The translations under genes were made by a program, and so were the position numbers. DNA of 64,000 nucleotides from Mesorhizobium temperatum. Its GTDB lineage: Bacteria; Pseudomonadota; Alphaproteobacteria; Rhizobiales; Rhizobiaceae. Positions 14,685 to 23,601 of the stretch are shown piece by piece (position 1 is the first letter of the stretch; the number at the start of each line of letters is the position of its first letter). The notes below the pieces were generated by a model. That model saw nothing but the letters and a program-made list of their open reading frames with translations, made no database searches and was not told the origin of the DNA. The DNA is taken from NCBI RefSeq assembly GCF_002284575.1, contig NZ_NPKJ01000040.1, positions 410 through 64,409 on the forward strand, in the 5' to 3' direction.

Positions 14685-16235
14685 ATGGCGCTTTTCGAGC
14701 TGACCCTTATTCTTCTGCTGATCGCTGTCGCGCTGACGGCGCTGTCGCGACGTCTCCAGGTTCCTTATCCCTCCCTGCTGGCGTTGGCAGGCGCGGGCAT
14801 CGCCTTCCTGCCGTTTGCGCCGACCATCGAGATCGATCCCGAACTGGCGCTCGCCTTGTTCATCGCGCCGGTGCTTCTCGATGCGGCGTACGACACGTCG
14901 CTGCGCGATCTCAATCGCTACAGGCTGCCGCTTGTCCTGCTGGCACTTGGCGCCGTCGTTTTCACCACTGCTGCCGTGGCGCTTGTCGGATGGACAATGG
15001 CAGGCTTGCCGATCGCCGCGGCCATCGCCCTTGGCGCGATCGTCGCGCCGCCCGATGCCGTCGCGGCGTCGGCCGTGCTAGGACAGTTCAAGGTGCCGCA
15101 CCGCGTCACCGCGATCCTGCAAGGCGAAAGCCTGCTCAACGACGCCACCGCACTCCTGATCTACCGCATGGCAGTTTCCTCAGCTGCCGGCTCCATCCTG
15201 CTGAGCAGCGCGGTTCCGATGATCTTGCTGTCGACGGTTGGCAGCCTTGCCGCTGGTTACGTGCTCGGCCGATTGTCTCTCGTCACCCTCAGCCGCATCA
15301 GAGATCCGGCAAGTGGCACGGTGGTGCAATTTGCCGGGACTTTCGGCGTCTGGATCCTGGCCGACAGGATCGGCCTCTCCGCCATCATTACGATCGTCGT
15401 CTATGCCATGACCATCGCGCGCACCGCGCCGCGCCGCATGCCGGCCAGAAATCGCGTCAGCTCCTACTCGGTCTGGGAGACGGCGGTGTTCGTGCTTAAC
15501 GTGCTGGCCTTCGTCCTGATGGGACTTCAGGCGCGATTGATCGTCGGCCGGCTTGCCGAGCAGGGGCAGGTCGAAGCGTTCGTCTTCGCCGCAGCCGTGC
15601 TGGCTGTCGTCATCGTCTCGCGTCTTGTCTGGGTGCTGGGATGCGGCGCGATCATGAGGTGGCTTGCCAGCTTCGGTGACGCGGACCGGCAGGCCGAAGC
15701 CCCGTCGTTCCGCGGCGGCGTGCTGATCGGCTGGTGCGGCATGCGCGGCCTGGTCACGCTTGCGGCAGCGTTTGCCTTGCCGGCTGTTTTTCCCGGCCGG
15801 GACCCGATCGTGCTCGCCGCTTTCTCGGTCGTGCTCGGCACCTTGGTGCTGCAAGGCATCAGCCTAAAGCCGCTGCTGCGCTTGCTTCGTCTCGATCCGG
15901 ACGGAACTGTCGACCGCGAGGTTGCGCGGGCACGCGTCGCCATCATGCAGGCCGCGCTGGACGTGTTGAGCGGCAAGACATCCAATGCCGCGGCTGTGGT
16001 CCGCGAGCAATTTACGGCGCAGCGCGTGATCGCCGAAAATCCTGACGATGCCCAGGCTGCAACCGAGTACGACAGGTTGCGCCTCTATGCCATCAAGAGC
16101 CAGCGTGACGCGCTGGAACAACTGCGTATCGACGGGACGATCGGCGACGAAGCGTATCATCGCCTGGAGGAGGAAATCGACTGGTCGGAATTGGCCGCGT
16201 CTCCGCCCGGGCGGTTCCAGCCGCTGACGACTTAG
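14685..16235 (+). CDS. Na+/H+ antiporter, CPA1 family
   Basis: Inner-membrane cation/proton antiporter, 516 aa, with about 12 hydrophobic segments in the first 400 residues. Conserved ion-site sequences are APPDAVAASAVLGQ and GESLLNDATALLIYR. The tail from about residue 400 is soluble and charged (REVARARVAIMQAALDVL onward), as in NhaP/NhaA-like bacterial CPA1 members. It would export Na+ or K+ in exchange for protons and help pH/salt homeostasis. It is divergent from the GST gene and probably monocistronic. Confidence 0.9.
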   Translation: MALFELTLILLLIAVALTALSRRLQVPYPSLLALAGAGIAFLPFAPTIEIDPELALALFIAPVLLDAAYDTSLRDLNRYRLPLVLLALGAVVFTTAAVALVGWTMAGLPIAAAIALGAIVAPPDAVAASAVLGQFKVPHRVTAILQGESLLNDATALLIYRMAVSSAAGSILLSSAVPMILLSTVGSLAAGYVLGRLSLVTLSRIRDPASGTVVQFAGTFGVWILADRIGLSAIITIVVYAMTIARTAPRRMPARNRVSSYSVWETAVFVLNVLAFVLMGLQARLIVGRLAEQGQVEAFVFAAAVLAVVIVSRLVWVLGCGAIMRWLASFGDADRQAEAPSFRGGVLIGWCGMRGLVTLAAAFALPAVFPGRDPIVLAAFSVVLGTLVLQGISLKPLLRLLRLDPDGTVDREVARARVAIMQAALDVLSGKTSNAAAVVREQFTAQRVIAENPDDAQAATEYDRLRLYAIKSQRDALEQLRIDGTIGDEAYHRLEEEIDWSELAASPPGRFQPLTT

Positions 16236-16371
16236 AGCGGCGGACATTCAAATCGAATCGTAGCGCCGCTCTATCTTTTTGTTTGAGCATCGGATTTTCC
16301 CAAAACCGGTACCACCCTCGGGTCAGGCCCTGGGTCAGGCCCGAGGGCAGGCTTTTGGATCCGATGCTCTA
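16232..16371. repeat. Two-palindrome intergenic element, family 2 copy 1
   Basis: First palindrome: AGAGCGGCG with CGCCGCTCT (16233-16271). Second: GAGCATCGGAT with ATCCGATGCTC (16285-16369), whose long loop itself contains CCTCGGG/CCCGAGG arms and a duplicated GGGTCAGGCCC. It begins at the antiporter stop codon. A second copy lies at 50654-50737. Confidence 0.75.
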
Positions 16372-16469
16372 GCCGCGCGCTGCCTGGCCCAAGCTCTCTC
16401 CACCCGGCTGCACATTGCAACCAATCCGCCAAACGGCTACTGCCATCACGAAATTGAGCCGGTTAAGCG

Positions 16470-17384
16470 ATGAAGCTGGTCAGCTACAACATCCAGTACG
16501 GCTTCGGCAGCGACGGCCGCTACGATCTCGCGCGCGCGGCACGCGTCGTGGCCGGCGCCGACATCATCGCCTTGCAGGAGGTGGAGCGGCACTGGCTGCG
16601 CAGCAGCGATGACGACCAGCCGGAACTTCTTTCGCGACTGCTGCCCGAATACTATTGGGTTTATGGGCCGGCCTTCGACATGGACGCCAGCGAGCGGCGT
16701 GACGGCCGCATCGTCAACCGGCGGCGGCAATTCGGCACCATGGTCCTGTCCAAGTTGCCAATCGCCTGGTCGCGCCTGCACACGCTGCCGCTGCGCCGCA
16801 CCGTGCGGCCGCTCAACACCCGCAACGCAGCGCTCGAATGCATGATCCGCACCCCTGCCGGTCCGGTGCGGGTGCTGTCACTGCATCTCGCGCATATCGC
16901 CGCCGAAGAGCGGCTGGAGCAGATCGATTACCTCCTCGCCGAGCATCGCCGGGCGCCGTCCGACGGCGGCCCGTGGAGCGGCGCCGACGATGAGCCGGTG
17001 CGCAACTGGAGCAATGGCCAGCCGGAGCCGGAAAACCCGCTGGCGGCGATCTGGATGGGCGATTTCAACATGGAGCCAGGCAGCGTCGAGTACCGCCGCA
17101 TCATCGGCAGCACGCCCTATCATCGCGGTGCCGCCTATCTCGACGGTTTCGTCGATGCCGCCGCCGTCGCCGGCGAACCAACGGCGGATTTCCACACCCA
17201 TGTGAAAACCATCGACGGCAGGCTGACAAAGCGCCGGCTCGATCATTGCTTCGTCGGCGGGATGTTGGCGGGACGCGTGCGCTCGGTCAGCGCCGATCTC
17301 GGCGAAGTCGCTTCGGATCATTTTCCGCTGCGGGTCGACATCGACCTGGAAACGCCGTTCGCGACAGGGACCGGAGGCGGATGA
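16470..17384 (+). CDS. Endonuclease/exonuclease/phosphatase family protein
   Basis: EEP-superfamily metal-dependent phosphoesterase, 304 aa. Diagnostic residues are visible: Asn7 in VSYNIQYG, the metal-ligand Glu37 in LQEVER, GDFNMEPG around 196-203 (Asp/Asn pair), and SDHFPLRVD near the C-terminus with the catalytic His. Homologues act on nucleic acid, phosphoinositides or sphingomyelin, so a precise function cannot be given. There is no signal peptide. The EamA exporter gene starts 7 nt after its stop, suggesting co-transcription. Confidence 0.85.
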   Translation: MKLVSYNIQYGFGSDGRYDLARAARVVAGADIIALQEVERHWLRSSDDDQPELLSRLLPEYYWVYGPAFDMDASERRDGRIVNRRRQFGTMVLSKLPIAWSRLHTLPLRRTVRPLNTRNAALECMIRTPAGPVRVLSLHLAHIAAEERLEQIDYLLAEHRRAPSDGGPWSGADDEPVRNWSNGQPEPENPLAAIWMGDFNMEPGSVEYRRIIGSTPYHRGAAYLDGFVDAAAVAGEPTADFHTHVKTIDGRLTKRRLDHCFVGGMLAGRVRSVSADLGEVASDHFPLRVDIDLETPFATGTGGG

Positions 17385-17391
17385 GGCGCCG

Positions 17392-18237
17392 ATGACCTTG
17401 TCCGTCTTCCTCGCGGTGCTTGCCGCCGCCGCCATGCACGCGATCTGGAACGCGCTGGTCAAGGTCCATCTCGACCGCTTCCTGTCGATCACGCTGATGA
17501 CGCTCGGCATGGGCGCCGTGGCGCTTCTGGCACTGCCTTTCGTCGAGGTGCCGAGGGCGGAAGTGTGGCCGTATATCATCGCCTCGGTGATCTTCCATAT
17601 GGGCTACAGGACGTTCCTGATCGGCGCCTACAAGGCCGGCGATTTCGCCCAGACCTATCCGCTGGCGCGCGGCACCGCACCGCTGCTGGCTGCACTTGGC
17701 GGCATGGTGGTCGTCGCCGAAGTTCCGGCGCCGCTCGCCATTGTCGGCATTGTTCTCCTGTCAGCCGGCACGCTGGTGCTGTCGTTTCGCGGCGGCGCAC
17801 ATCTGGAGAGGCTGAACCTGCGCGCGGTCGGCTTTGCGCTTGGCACCTCGATTTTCATCGCCGGCTATACGCTTTCCGACGGCAGCGGCGCGCGGCTGGC
17901 CGCTACCGCCTCAAGCTATGCGGCATGGCTGTTCGTCTGTGATGCGGCATGGGCATTGGTACTGTGCCTGATCTTTCGCGGACCAAAAGCGCTGCCGGTG
18001 CTGGCGCGCGACTGGAAGGCGGGCGTGTACACCGGCGTGCTCAGCGGCGCCGCCTACTGGATCGTGATGTGGGCGATGACCAAGGCGCCGATCGCCTCGG
18101 TCGCGGCGCTGCGCGAAACCTCGATCCTGTTCGCCATGATGATTTCGGTGTTTGCGCTCGGCGAAAAGATGACGGGATGGCGGGGTGCCGCCGTGCTCAG
18201 CATTGTTGCCGGCGTCGTCGCGCTGAGGCTTGGATAG
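17392..18237 (+). CDS. EamA/DMT-family transporter
   Basis: Drug/metabolite-superfamily membrane protein, 281 aa, with about ten short hydrophobic segments arranged as two EamA repeats (approximately 1-135 and 145-281). Members export amino acids, nucleosides or other metabolites; the substrate is unknown. GAGG lies a few bases before the ATG. The stop codon (18235-18237) abuts that of the opposite-strand Dabb gene with no spacer. Confidence 0.88.
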   Translation: MTLSVFLAVLAAAAMHAIWNALVKVHLDRFLSITLMTLGMGAVALLALPFVEVPRAEVWPYIIASVIFHMGYRTFLIGAYKAGDFAQTYPLARGTAPLLAALGGMVVVAEVPAPLAIVGIVLLSAGTLVLSFRGGAHLERLNLRAVGFALGTSIFIAGYTLSDGSGARLAATASSYAAWLFVCDAAWALVLCLIFRGPKALPVLARDWKAGVYTGVLSGAAYWIVMWAMTKAPIASVAALRETSILFAMMISVFALGEKMTGWRGAAVLSIVAGVVALRLG

Positions 18238-18552
18238 CTAAGCGCCTATCTCGAGGTCGAACACCATCAGCCGGTCGGTTCCGCCTTCAAGCGCCGCGAT
18301 CAGCCGAGCGCCGGCTCGGCTGTGAGCCTCATGCACCAGATAGGCGTCGCGTGCGGCGGCATCGCGGAAGTCGATGGTGAAGCCGTGCGTGAAGCCGCGC
18401 GCGAACGGCTCTGGGCTGGTGTTGGCGCTGAATTCGACCTTGCCCATACCGTCGATCACCCGCCGCAGCGCCTCAAGATCGGCATGGATTGCCGCGCGCT
18501 CGTCGTCGGCGACGTCATTGCGGAATCGAACGAAAACACAGTGCCTGATCAT
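18238..18552 (-). CDS. Dabb (stress-responsive alpha/beta barrel) domain protein
   Basis: Dimeric alpha+beta barrel protein, 104 aa, beginning MIRHCVFVRFRND and containing FTHGFTIDFRDAAARDAYLVHEAH, the Dabb-domain pattern. It is the last gene of the long minus-strand LacI operon, starting 10 nt after the GMC stop. Dabb proteins bind small hydrophobic or carbonyl compounds, and some are cyclases or decarboxylases, so it could handle a pathway intermediate. ATG 18552 is preferred; a longer reading would begin inside the GMC gene. Confidence 0.82.
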   Translation of the reverse strand: MIRHCVFVRFRNDVADDERAAIHADLEALRRVIDGMGKVEFSANTSPEPFARGFTHGFTIDFRDAAARDAYLVHEAHSRAGARLIAALEGGTDRLMVFDLEIGA

Positions 18553-18562
18553 TCTTGGGATC

Positions 18563-20191
18563 TCATGCCGCTTGGTTGGTGGAAAACACGGCCGGCGGCA
18601 GTGGTTCGCGGCCAAGGATCAGATCGGCGCCCTTTTCTCCGACCATGATCGTCGGCGCATTGGTGTTAGAGGATGGGATGCGCGGCATCACCGAGGCGTC
18701 GCAGACGCGCAACCCTTCGATGCCGCGCAGCCTGAGATCCGGCGTCACCACGCTCATCGCATCATGACCCATGCGGCAGGTGCCGACAGGGTGGTGGTCG
18801 GTCTTGGAACTGCGGCAGGCGTAGTCGAATAGCTCGTCGTCGCTGATGAGTGCCGGTCCAGGCAGCACCTCGCGCAGCACGTAGGCGGCAAGCGCCTTCT
18901 GCCGCATGATCTCGCGCGCCAGCCTGAGCCCCTTGATCGACATGTCGCGATCGTAGGGATCGGACCAGTAGTTCGGGTCGATCAGCGGGTGGCCGGCAGG
19001 GTCGGCGCTGTTCAGCCGCACCGTGCCGCGCGAACGAGGGCGCAGGAAGGCCGAGTTCAGCGTCACGCCCGGATTTTTCAGTTTTTCGACACCGGCCTCG
19101 ATGCCGGAGCCGAGGCCGAGATGGAGCTGGATATCGGGCGAGGCGGCGGTCGGGTCGGCGTACCAGAAGCCGCCGGTCTCGAACAGGCTGGAGGCAACCG
19201 GGCCTTTTTTCAACAGCAAATACTGCAGGCCGGCCCACACCGTCCGGTGCAGCTTGGCGTAGTTGTCGTAGGTGTGGTCGCCGGTGCATTCGGCAATGAC
19301 GAACAGGTCGAGATGATCCTGCAGGTTGGAGCCGACGCCGGGCAGGTCGTGCACCGGCGTCACGCCAACCGACTTCAGATGGTCGGCCGGGCCGATGCCT
19401 GACTGCATCAAGAGCTTCGGCGAGCCGATGGCGCCGGACGAGACGATCACTTCGCGCGCGGCGCGCAGAATCTTTGGCCGCCCGCCCGGCCTGTCGACGA
19501 TCTCGACACCCACGGCGCGGCCTTCCTCGACGACGATGCGCGTCACCAGCGCGCCGGTCCTGACGGTCAGGTTCTTGCGATCGCGGATCGGCCTGAGATA
19601 GGCGACCGAGGCGGAGGAGCGTCTCGCGTCCTTCTGCGTCAATTGGTAATAACCGACGCCTTCTTGGGCTATTCCGTTGAAGTCCGGATTGAAGGGAATG
19701 CCCATCTCCTGTCCGGCGCGGAAATAAGCCTCGCAGATCGGCAGCGGCGCAATCGGGTTCGACACGCCGAGCGGACCCTGGTCGCCGTGAAAATCGTTGG
19801 CGTAGCGCTGGTTGTTCTCGGCCCGCTTGAAATAGGGCATCACGTCGCGATAGCCCCAGCCGGCAAGGCCCTCTTCCTTCTCCCAGGCGTCGTAATCGCG
19901 GGCATTGCCGCGTGTATAGATCTGGGCGTTGATGGAGGAGCCGCCGCCGATCACCTTGGCCTGTGTGTACCGGAAGACGCGGTCCTTCATGTGCTTTTGC
20001 GGCACGGTCGACCAGCCCCAGGCGGCGATGCCCTTGGTCATCTTGGCGAAACCGGCGGGCATGTGGATCAGCGGGTGCCAGTCCTTGCCGCCGGCCTCGA
20101 GCAGCAGCACCTGATGCGACGGATCTTCGCTCAGCCGGTTGGCCAGGACGCAGCCGGCCGGGCCGGCGCCGACGATGATGTAGTCGGTCAT
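18563..20191 (-). CDS. GMC-family FAD oxidoreductase (choline dehydrogenase-like)
   Basis: FAD-dependent alcohol/sugar oxidoreductase, 542 aa. The ADP-binding VGAGPAGCVLANRLSED is at the N-terminus, the GMC signature GGGSSINAQIYTRG at about 82-95, and the catalytic pair His/Asn lies in DHHPVGTCRMG and SSNTNAPTIMVGEKGADLI. Overall it resembles choline/alcohol dehydrogenases. There is no signal peptide, so it is cytoplasmic or membrane-associated and would pass electrons to quinone or another acceptor. It lies 12 nt after the SDR gene in the LacI-controlled operon. The true substrate is unknown. Confidence 0.9.
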   Translation of the reverse strand: MTDYIIVGAGPAGCVLANRLSEDPSHQVLLLEAGGKDWHPLIHMPAGFAKMTKGIAAWGWSTVPQKHMKDRVFRYTQAKVIGGGSSINAQIYTRGNARDYDAWEKEEGLAGWGYRDVMPYFKRAENNQRYANDFHGDQGPLGVSNPIAPLPICEAYFRAGQEMGIPFNPDFNGIAQEGVGYYQLTQKDARRSSASVAYLRPIRDRKNLTVRTGALVTRIVVEEGRAVGVEIVDRPGGRPKILRAAREVIVSSGAIGSPKLLMQSGIGPADHLKSVGVTPVHDLPGVGSNLQDHLDLFVIAECTGDHTYDNYAKLHRTVWAGLQYLLLKKGPVASSLFETGGFWYADPTAASPDIQLHLGLGSGIEAGVEKLKNPGVTLNSAFLRPRSRGTVRLNSADPAGHPLIDPNYWSDPYDRDMSIKGLRLAREIMRQKALAAYVLREVLPGPALISDDELFDYACRSSKTDHHPVGTCRMGHDAMSVVTPDLRLRGIEGLRVCDASVMPRIPSSNTNAPTIMVGEKGADLILGREPLPPAVFSTNQAA

Positions 20192-20203
20192 GGCGTCACC
20201 TGT

Positions 20204-20965
20204 TCACAGTCTCGGCACCGACAGCGCACCGTCGACATTGATGATCGAGCCGGTCGAAAAACCGAGCTTGCCGCCGGCGAGTGCCACTACGGCGGCGCCG
20301 ACATCGGCGGCTTCGCCCCAGCGCTTCGCCGGCACCAGACCGCCGTCGATCAGCGCGTCGTATTTGGCGGTGACGCCTGATGTCATGTCGGTGCGGATGA
20401 TGCCCGGCCGCACCTCGAACACACCAATATTTTCGGGAGCAAGCCGCAGCGCCAGGGTCTTCACCCACATCGAAAGCCCGGCCTTGGATATGCAATAGTC
20501 GGCACGTTCGGGCGAGGCCATTTCGGCGCTGACCGAGGTGATGGTGATGATCGATTTTGGGTGATCACCCGGCGCTGCAAGCATCGCCCTGGCAACGGCC
20601 TGGCTGAGGAAGACGGTGCCGCGCAGGTTGATGCCCAGGATCCGGTCGAAGTTCTCCGGTTTCAATTCCAGCAGGTCGCTGCGTATGACGGCCCCGATGC
20701 CGGCATTGTTGACCAGGCAGTCGATGCGGCCGAAGGCGCTTATCGCGGCATCGACCAGTGCTGCATGGCGGTCGAGATCGGCGATGTCGCCGCAATGGTA
20801 GGCGAATTTCGCGCCGCGGGCGGTGATGCAAGCGGTAAGCCCGTCGCCGGCTTTTTCGGCAAGGTCCACGACAAGGATGTCGAAGCCCGCATCGGCCAGC
20901 GCTTCGGCGCAAGCCAGGCCGATGCCGCGCGCGCCGCCGGTGACGATCGCTGCCGGGCGGCTCAT
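20204..20965 (-). CDS. SDR-family oxidoreductase (3-ketoacyl-ACP reductase-like)
   Basis: Short-chain dehydrogenase/reductase, 253 aa. TGGARGIG (9-16) binds NAD(P), NNAG marks the core, and the catalytic Ser-Tyr-Lys appears as TSVSAEMASPERADYCISKAG. The ATG at 20965 overlaps the preceding GMC stop by 4 bp (ATGA). It probably oxidises or reduces a hydroxyl of a pathway sugar or polyol. A longer reading up to 21160 lies wholly inside the GMC gene in another frame and is spurious. Confidence 0.9.
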   Translation of the reverse strand: MSRPAAIVTGGARGIGLACAEALADAGFDILVVDLAEKAGDGLTACITARGAKFAYHCGDIADLDRHAALVDAAISAFGRIDCLVNNAGIGAVIRSDLLELKPENFDRILGINLRGTVFLSQAVARAMLAAPGDHPKSIITITSVSAEMASPERADYCISKAGLSMWVKTLALRLAPENIGVFEVRPGIIRTDMTSGVTAKYDALIDGGLVPAKRWGEAADVGAAVVALAGGKLGFSTGSIINVDGALSVPRL

Positions 20966-22476
20966 GCGACAAGATCCGTCTTGCGGATGTGGTCGGCGAC
21001 GCGTAGCGCTTGTGCTGCGATCGACAGCGCCGGATTGACCGCGGCTGAGTTCGGCAGGAAGCCAGCGTCGACGACAAACAGGTTCTTGTGGTCGAACGAG
21101 CGGCAGAACGGGTCGAGCGGCGAGGTTGCCGGATCGTCGCCCATCTTGACCGTGCCGCACTGGTGCGATGGCGTGCGCTTGTCGAAAGGCCGCGACAGGA
21201 CGATCGGATAGCCGCAGGCGCGGAAATTCTCGCGCATCACCTTGGTCAGTCCCTCAAGCGACTGCATGTTGGAGCGCCGCCACTGCATGACGATGTCCTT
21301 GCCGTCGACCATGATGCGGCTTTCGGGATCGGGCAGGTCCTCGCACATCAGGTACCAGTCGACGGCGTGGCCGGCCATGAAGTCCAGGGCGAATTTGGGT
21401 GCTAGCTTGACGTTGGCCCTCAGGATATAGCCGTCGATCTTGCCAAGAAGCTGGACGTTGCCGAGCGGCTTGCCGCCCTTGCCATCGGACAGATAGTAGT
21501 CGTTGAGCATCAGCGTCTTCTGGTAGACGGATGTGTTCCTGCGGCGCGGGTCGATCGCCAGCATGGCGCTCGAGTTGTGGTTCATGAAGTTGCGGCCGAC
21601 CTGGTCGGAACGGTTGGCGAGTCCATTGCCGCCTCCCTTGCTGCTGGGAGAGGGCGAGCGCAGCAGAATGACCGCCGAATTGATCGCGCCGGCCGCGAGG
21701 ATGACCAGCTTCGGCGTCACTTTCTTCAGCGCACCATTCTGGCGATAGTGAACGGCGGTGATCGTCCTGGCATCCGATGACGCTTCGAGATGTTCGACAT
21801 GGGCACCGGTCTCGAGCCTGATGTTCCGGTCGGCTAGTGCCGCCGCGAGCGGCCCGGTTTGGGCGTCGACTTTGCCGGTCCCGGTGTTGGGAAACGCATC
21901 CCAGCCTGTCTTGCCATCCTTTAGCCAGGCATCGATGTCGACGCCGAGCGGCAGCGATGCCGGGTGCAGGCCGAGGCCTTTGAGTTCGGCGCGGGCGCGG
22001 GCGATCGGCGGCTCGTCGGGCACCGGCCCGAAGGGATAGGGTATCGAGTGGAACGGCTCGGTCGGGTCTTCGCCGAGTGCGCCGCGCACGCGAAAAAGCT
22101 GCTCGGCCTTGGAGTACCAAGGCTCGAACTCCTCATAGGAGAACGGCCAGGCCGGCGAGACGCCGCCATAGTGTTCCATGGCGGAAAAGTCTTCCCTGCG
22201 GTAGCGGATCAGCACCGCGCCATAGAATTTCGAATTGCCGCCGACATAGTAGTAGTTGCCGGGGTTGAACGCAGCACCCCCGGCCTCGCGCCACATCTCC
22301 TTCGGCCGGTAGTGGCCGTCGACGAAAATGGCGCGCGTGTCGCGCGTATGCGGCGTCGCCGGCAGTGGTTCGCCGCGCTCCAGCATCAGGATCGAGGCGC
22401 CACTGCCGGCAAGGCCGGAAGCGATCGTGGCGCCGCCGATGCCGGAGCCGATGATGACGATGTCCGGGTTTGTCAT
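20962..22476 (-). CDS. GMC-family oxidoreductase (sugar dehydrogenase-like)
   Basis: Second GMC flavoprotein of the operon, 504 aa, only distantly similar to the first. It has GSGIGGATIASGLAGSG at the N-terminus, YYVGGNSKFYGAVLIR in place of the usual GGSS motif, and the catalytic region TPSHQCGTVKMG plus NPALSIAAQALRVADHI. That C-terminal pattern is the one seen in gluconate, sorbitol and glucoside-3-dehydrogenase-type enzymes. It begins 5 nt after the transporter ATPase stop and overlaps the SDR gene by 4 bp. It would oxidise the imported carbohydrate, possibly to a keto-sugar; this is inferred. Confidence 0.88.
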   Translation of the reverse strand: MTNPDIVIIGSGIGGATIASGLAGSGASILMLERGEPLPATPHTRDTRAIFVDGHYRPKEMWREAGGAAFNPGNYYYVGGNSKFYGAVLIRYRREDFSAMEHYGGVSPAWPFSYEEFEPWYSKAEQLFRVRGALGEDPTEPFHSIPYPFGPVPDEPPIARARAELKGLGLHPASLPLGVDIDAWLKDGKTGWDAFPNTGTGKVDAQTGPLAAALADRNIRLETGAHVEHLEASSDARTITAVHYRQNGALKKVTPKLVILAAGAINSAVILLRSPSPSSKGGGNGLANRSDQVGRNFMNHNSSAMLAIDPRRRNTSVYQKTLMLNDYYLSDGKGGKPLGNVQLLGKIDGYILRANVKLAPKFALDFMAGHAVDWYLMCEDLPDPESRIMVDGKDIVMQWRRSNMQSLEGLTKVMRENFRACGYPIVLSRPFDKRTPSHQCGTVKMGDDPATSPLDPFCRSFDHKNLFVVDAGFLPNSAAVNPALSIAAQALRVADHIRKTDLVA

Positions 22477-22481
22477 GGCTG

Positions 22482-23597
22482 TCAGAGGATACGGTTCTCG
22501 GTCGCCGGATCGAAGAACACCGCCTTGGTCAGATTGAAGGCGAGCGGCGTGACCGTGCCCGGCTGGATATTGGCGTCGGCGCGCAGCCGCGCCACCACCG
22601 CCTTGCCGCCGAGATTGGTGACGGCGAAGGTATCGGAGCCGGCCGGTTCCACGACTTCGATGTGACAGTCGGCGGTGGCGATGTTCGATGCGTTGCGTTC
22701 GGCTCCCTCAGGATCGGTCAGGGCTTCGGGGCGGACGCCAAAAATGATCGGCTTGCTGTGGAATGCCGACAGACCCGTCGGCGCATCGGCCAGCGGCAGC
22801 GAGATCGGCTCGCGCGCCTCGCGCTGCAGCACCACGGAAAGCGCATTGCCATTGCCGCCGATCGTCGCCGGGATCAGGTTCATCGCCGGCGAGCCCATGA
22901 AGTCGGCAACAAACAGGTTGGTCGGGTTGTTGTAGATTTCGGCCGGCGTGCCGAACTGCTGCACCTCGCCGTCGCGCATCACCGCGATCTTGGTGGCCAG
23001 CGTCATCGCCTCGATCTGGTCGTGGGTGACGTAGACGATTGTCGTGCCGGTGGTCGCATGCAGCCGCTTGATCTCGATGCGCATGTCGACACGAAGCTTG
23101 GCGTCGAGATTGGAGAGCGGCTCGTCGAAGAGAAAGAGCTTGGGGTCGCGCACCAGCGCGCGGCCCATGGCGACGCGCTGGCGCTGGCCGCCGGAAAGCT
23201 GGCTCGGCTTGCGCTGCAGGAGGTGGCCGATCTGCAGCACCTTCGCCACCTTGTCGATCGCCTTCTGGCGCTCCGCTGCCGGCACGCCGCGCATCTCCAT
23301 GCCGAAGGCAATGTTCCCGGCGACGGTCATGTTCGGATAGAGCGCGTAGCTCTGGAACACCATGGCGATGTCGCGTTTCGAGGGGTGGAGATCGTTGATC
23401 GTCCGACCGTCGACACGGATTTCGCCTTCGGTGATGGTTTCCAGGCCGGCGATGGTGTTGAGCAAGGTCGACTTGCCGCAGCCGGACGGGCCGACCAGCA
23501 CGAGGAAGCCGCCTTTTTCGAGATCGAGGTCGATGCCCTTCAGGATCTCGACCGATCCGAACCGCTTCCTCAGCCCATTAATTTCGAGAAAAGCCAT
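22482..23597 (-). CDS. Sugar ABC transporter ATP-binding protein (UgpC/MalK type)
   Basis: ATPase subunit of the carbohydrate importer, 371 aa. Walker A is GPSGCGKST, the signature LSGGQRQR, Walker B LFLFDEP, and the His-loop VTHDQIEAMTLA. The C-terminal TOBE/OB regulatory domain (from about 235) typical of MalK/UgpC proteins is present. It lies 4 nt after the second permease gene. Confidence 0.93.
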   Translation of the reverse strand: MAFLEINGLRKRFGSVEILKGIDLDLEKGGFLVLVGPSGCGKSTLLNTIAGLETITEGEIRVDGRTINDLHPSKRDIAMVFQSYALYPNMTVAGNIAFGMEMRGVPAAERQKAIDKVAKVLQIGHLLQRKPSQLSGGQRQRVAMGRALVRDPKLFLFDEPLSNLDAKLRVDMRIEIKRLHATTGTTIVYVTHDQIEAMTLATKIAVMRDGEVQQFGTPAEIYNNPTNLFVADFMGSPAMNLIPATIGGNGNALSVVLQREAREPISLPLADAPTGLSAFHSKPIIFGVRPEALTDPEGAERNASNIATADCHIEVVEPAGSDTFAVTNLGGKAVVARLRADANIQPGTVTPLAFNLTKAVFFDPATENRIL

Positions 23598-23601
23598 TCG
23601 A

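Noticed and set aside
16316..16346. GGGTCAGGCCC direct repeat considered as a CRISPR-like or operator array
   Set aside because: Only two units, embedded in a palindromic intergenic element; no spacers or cas genes.
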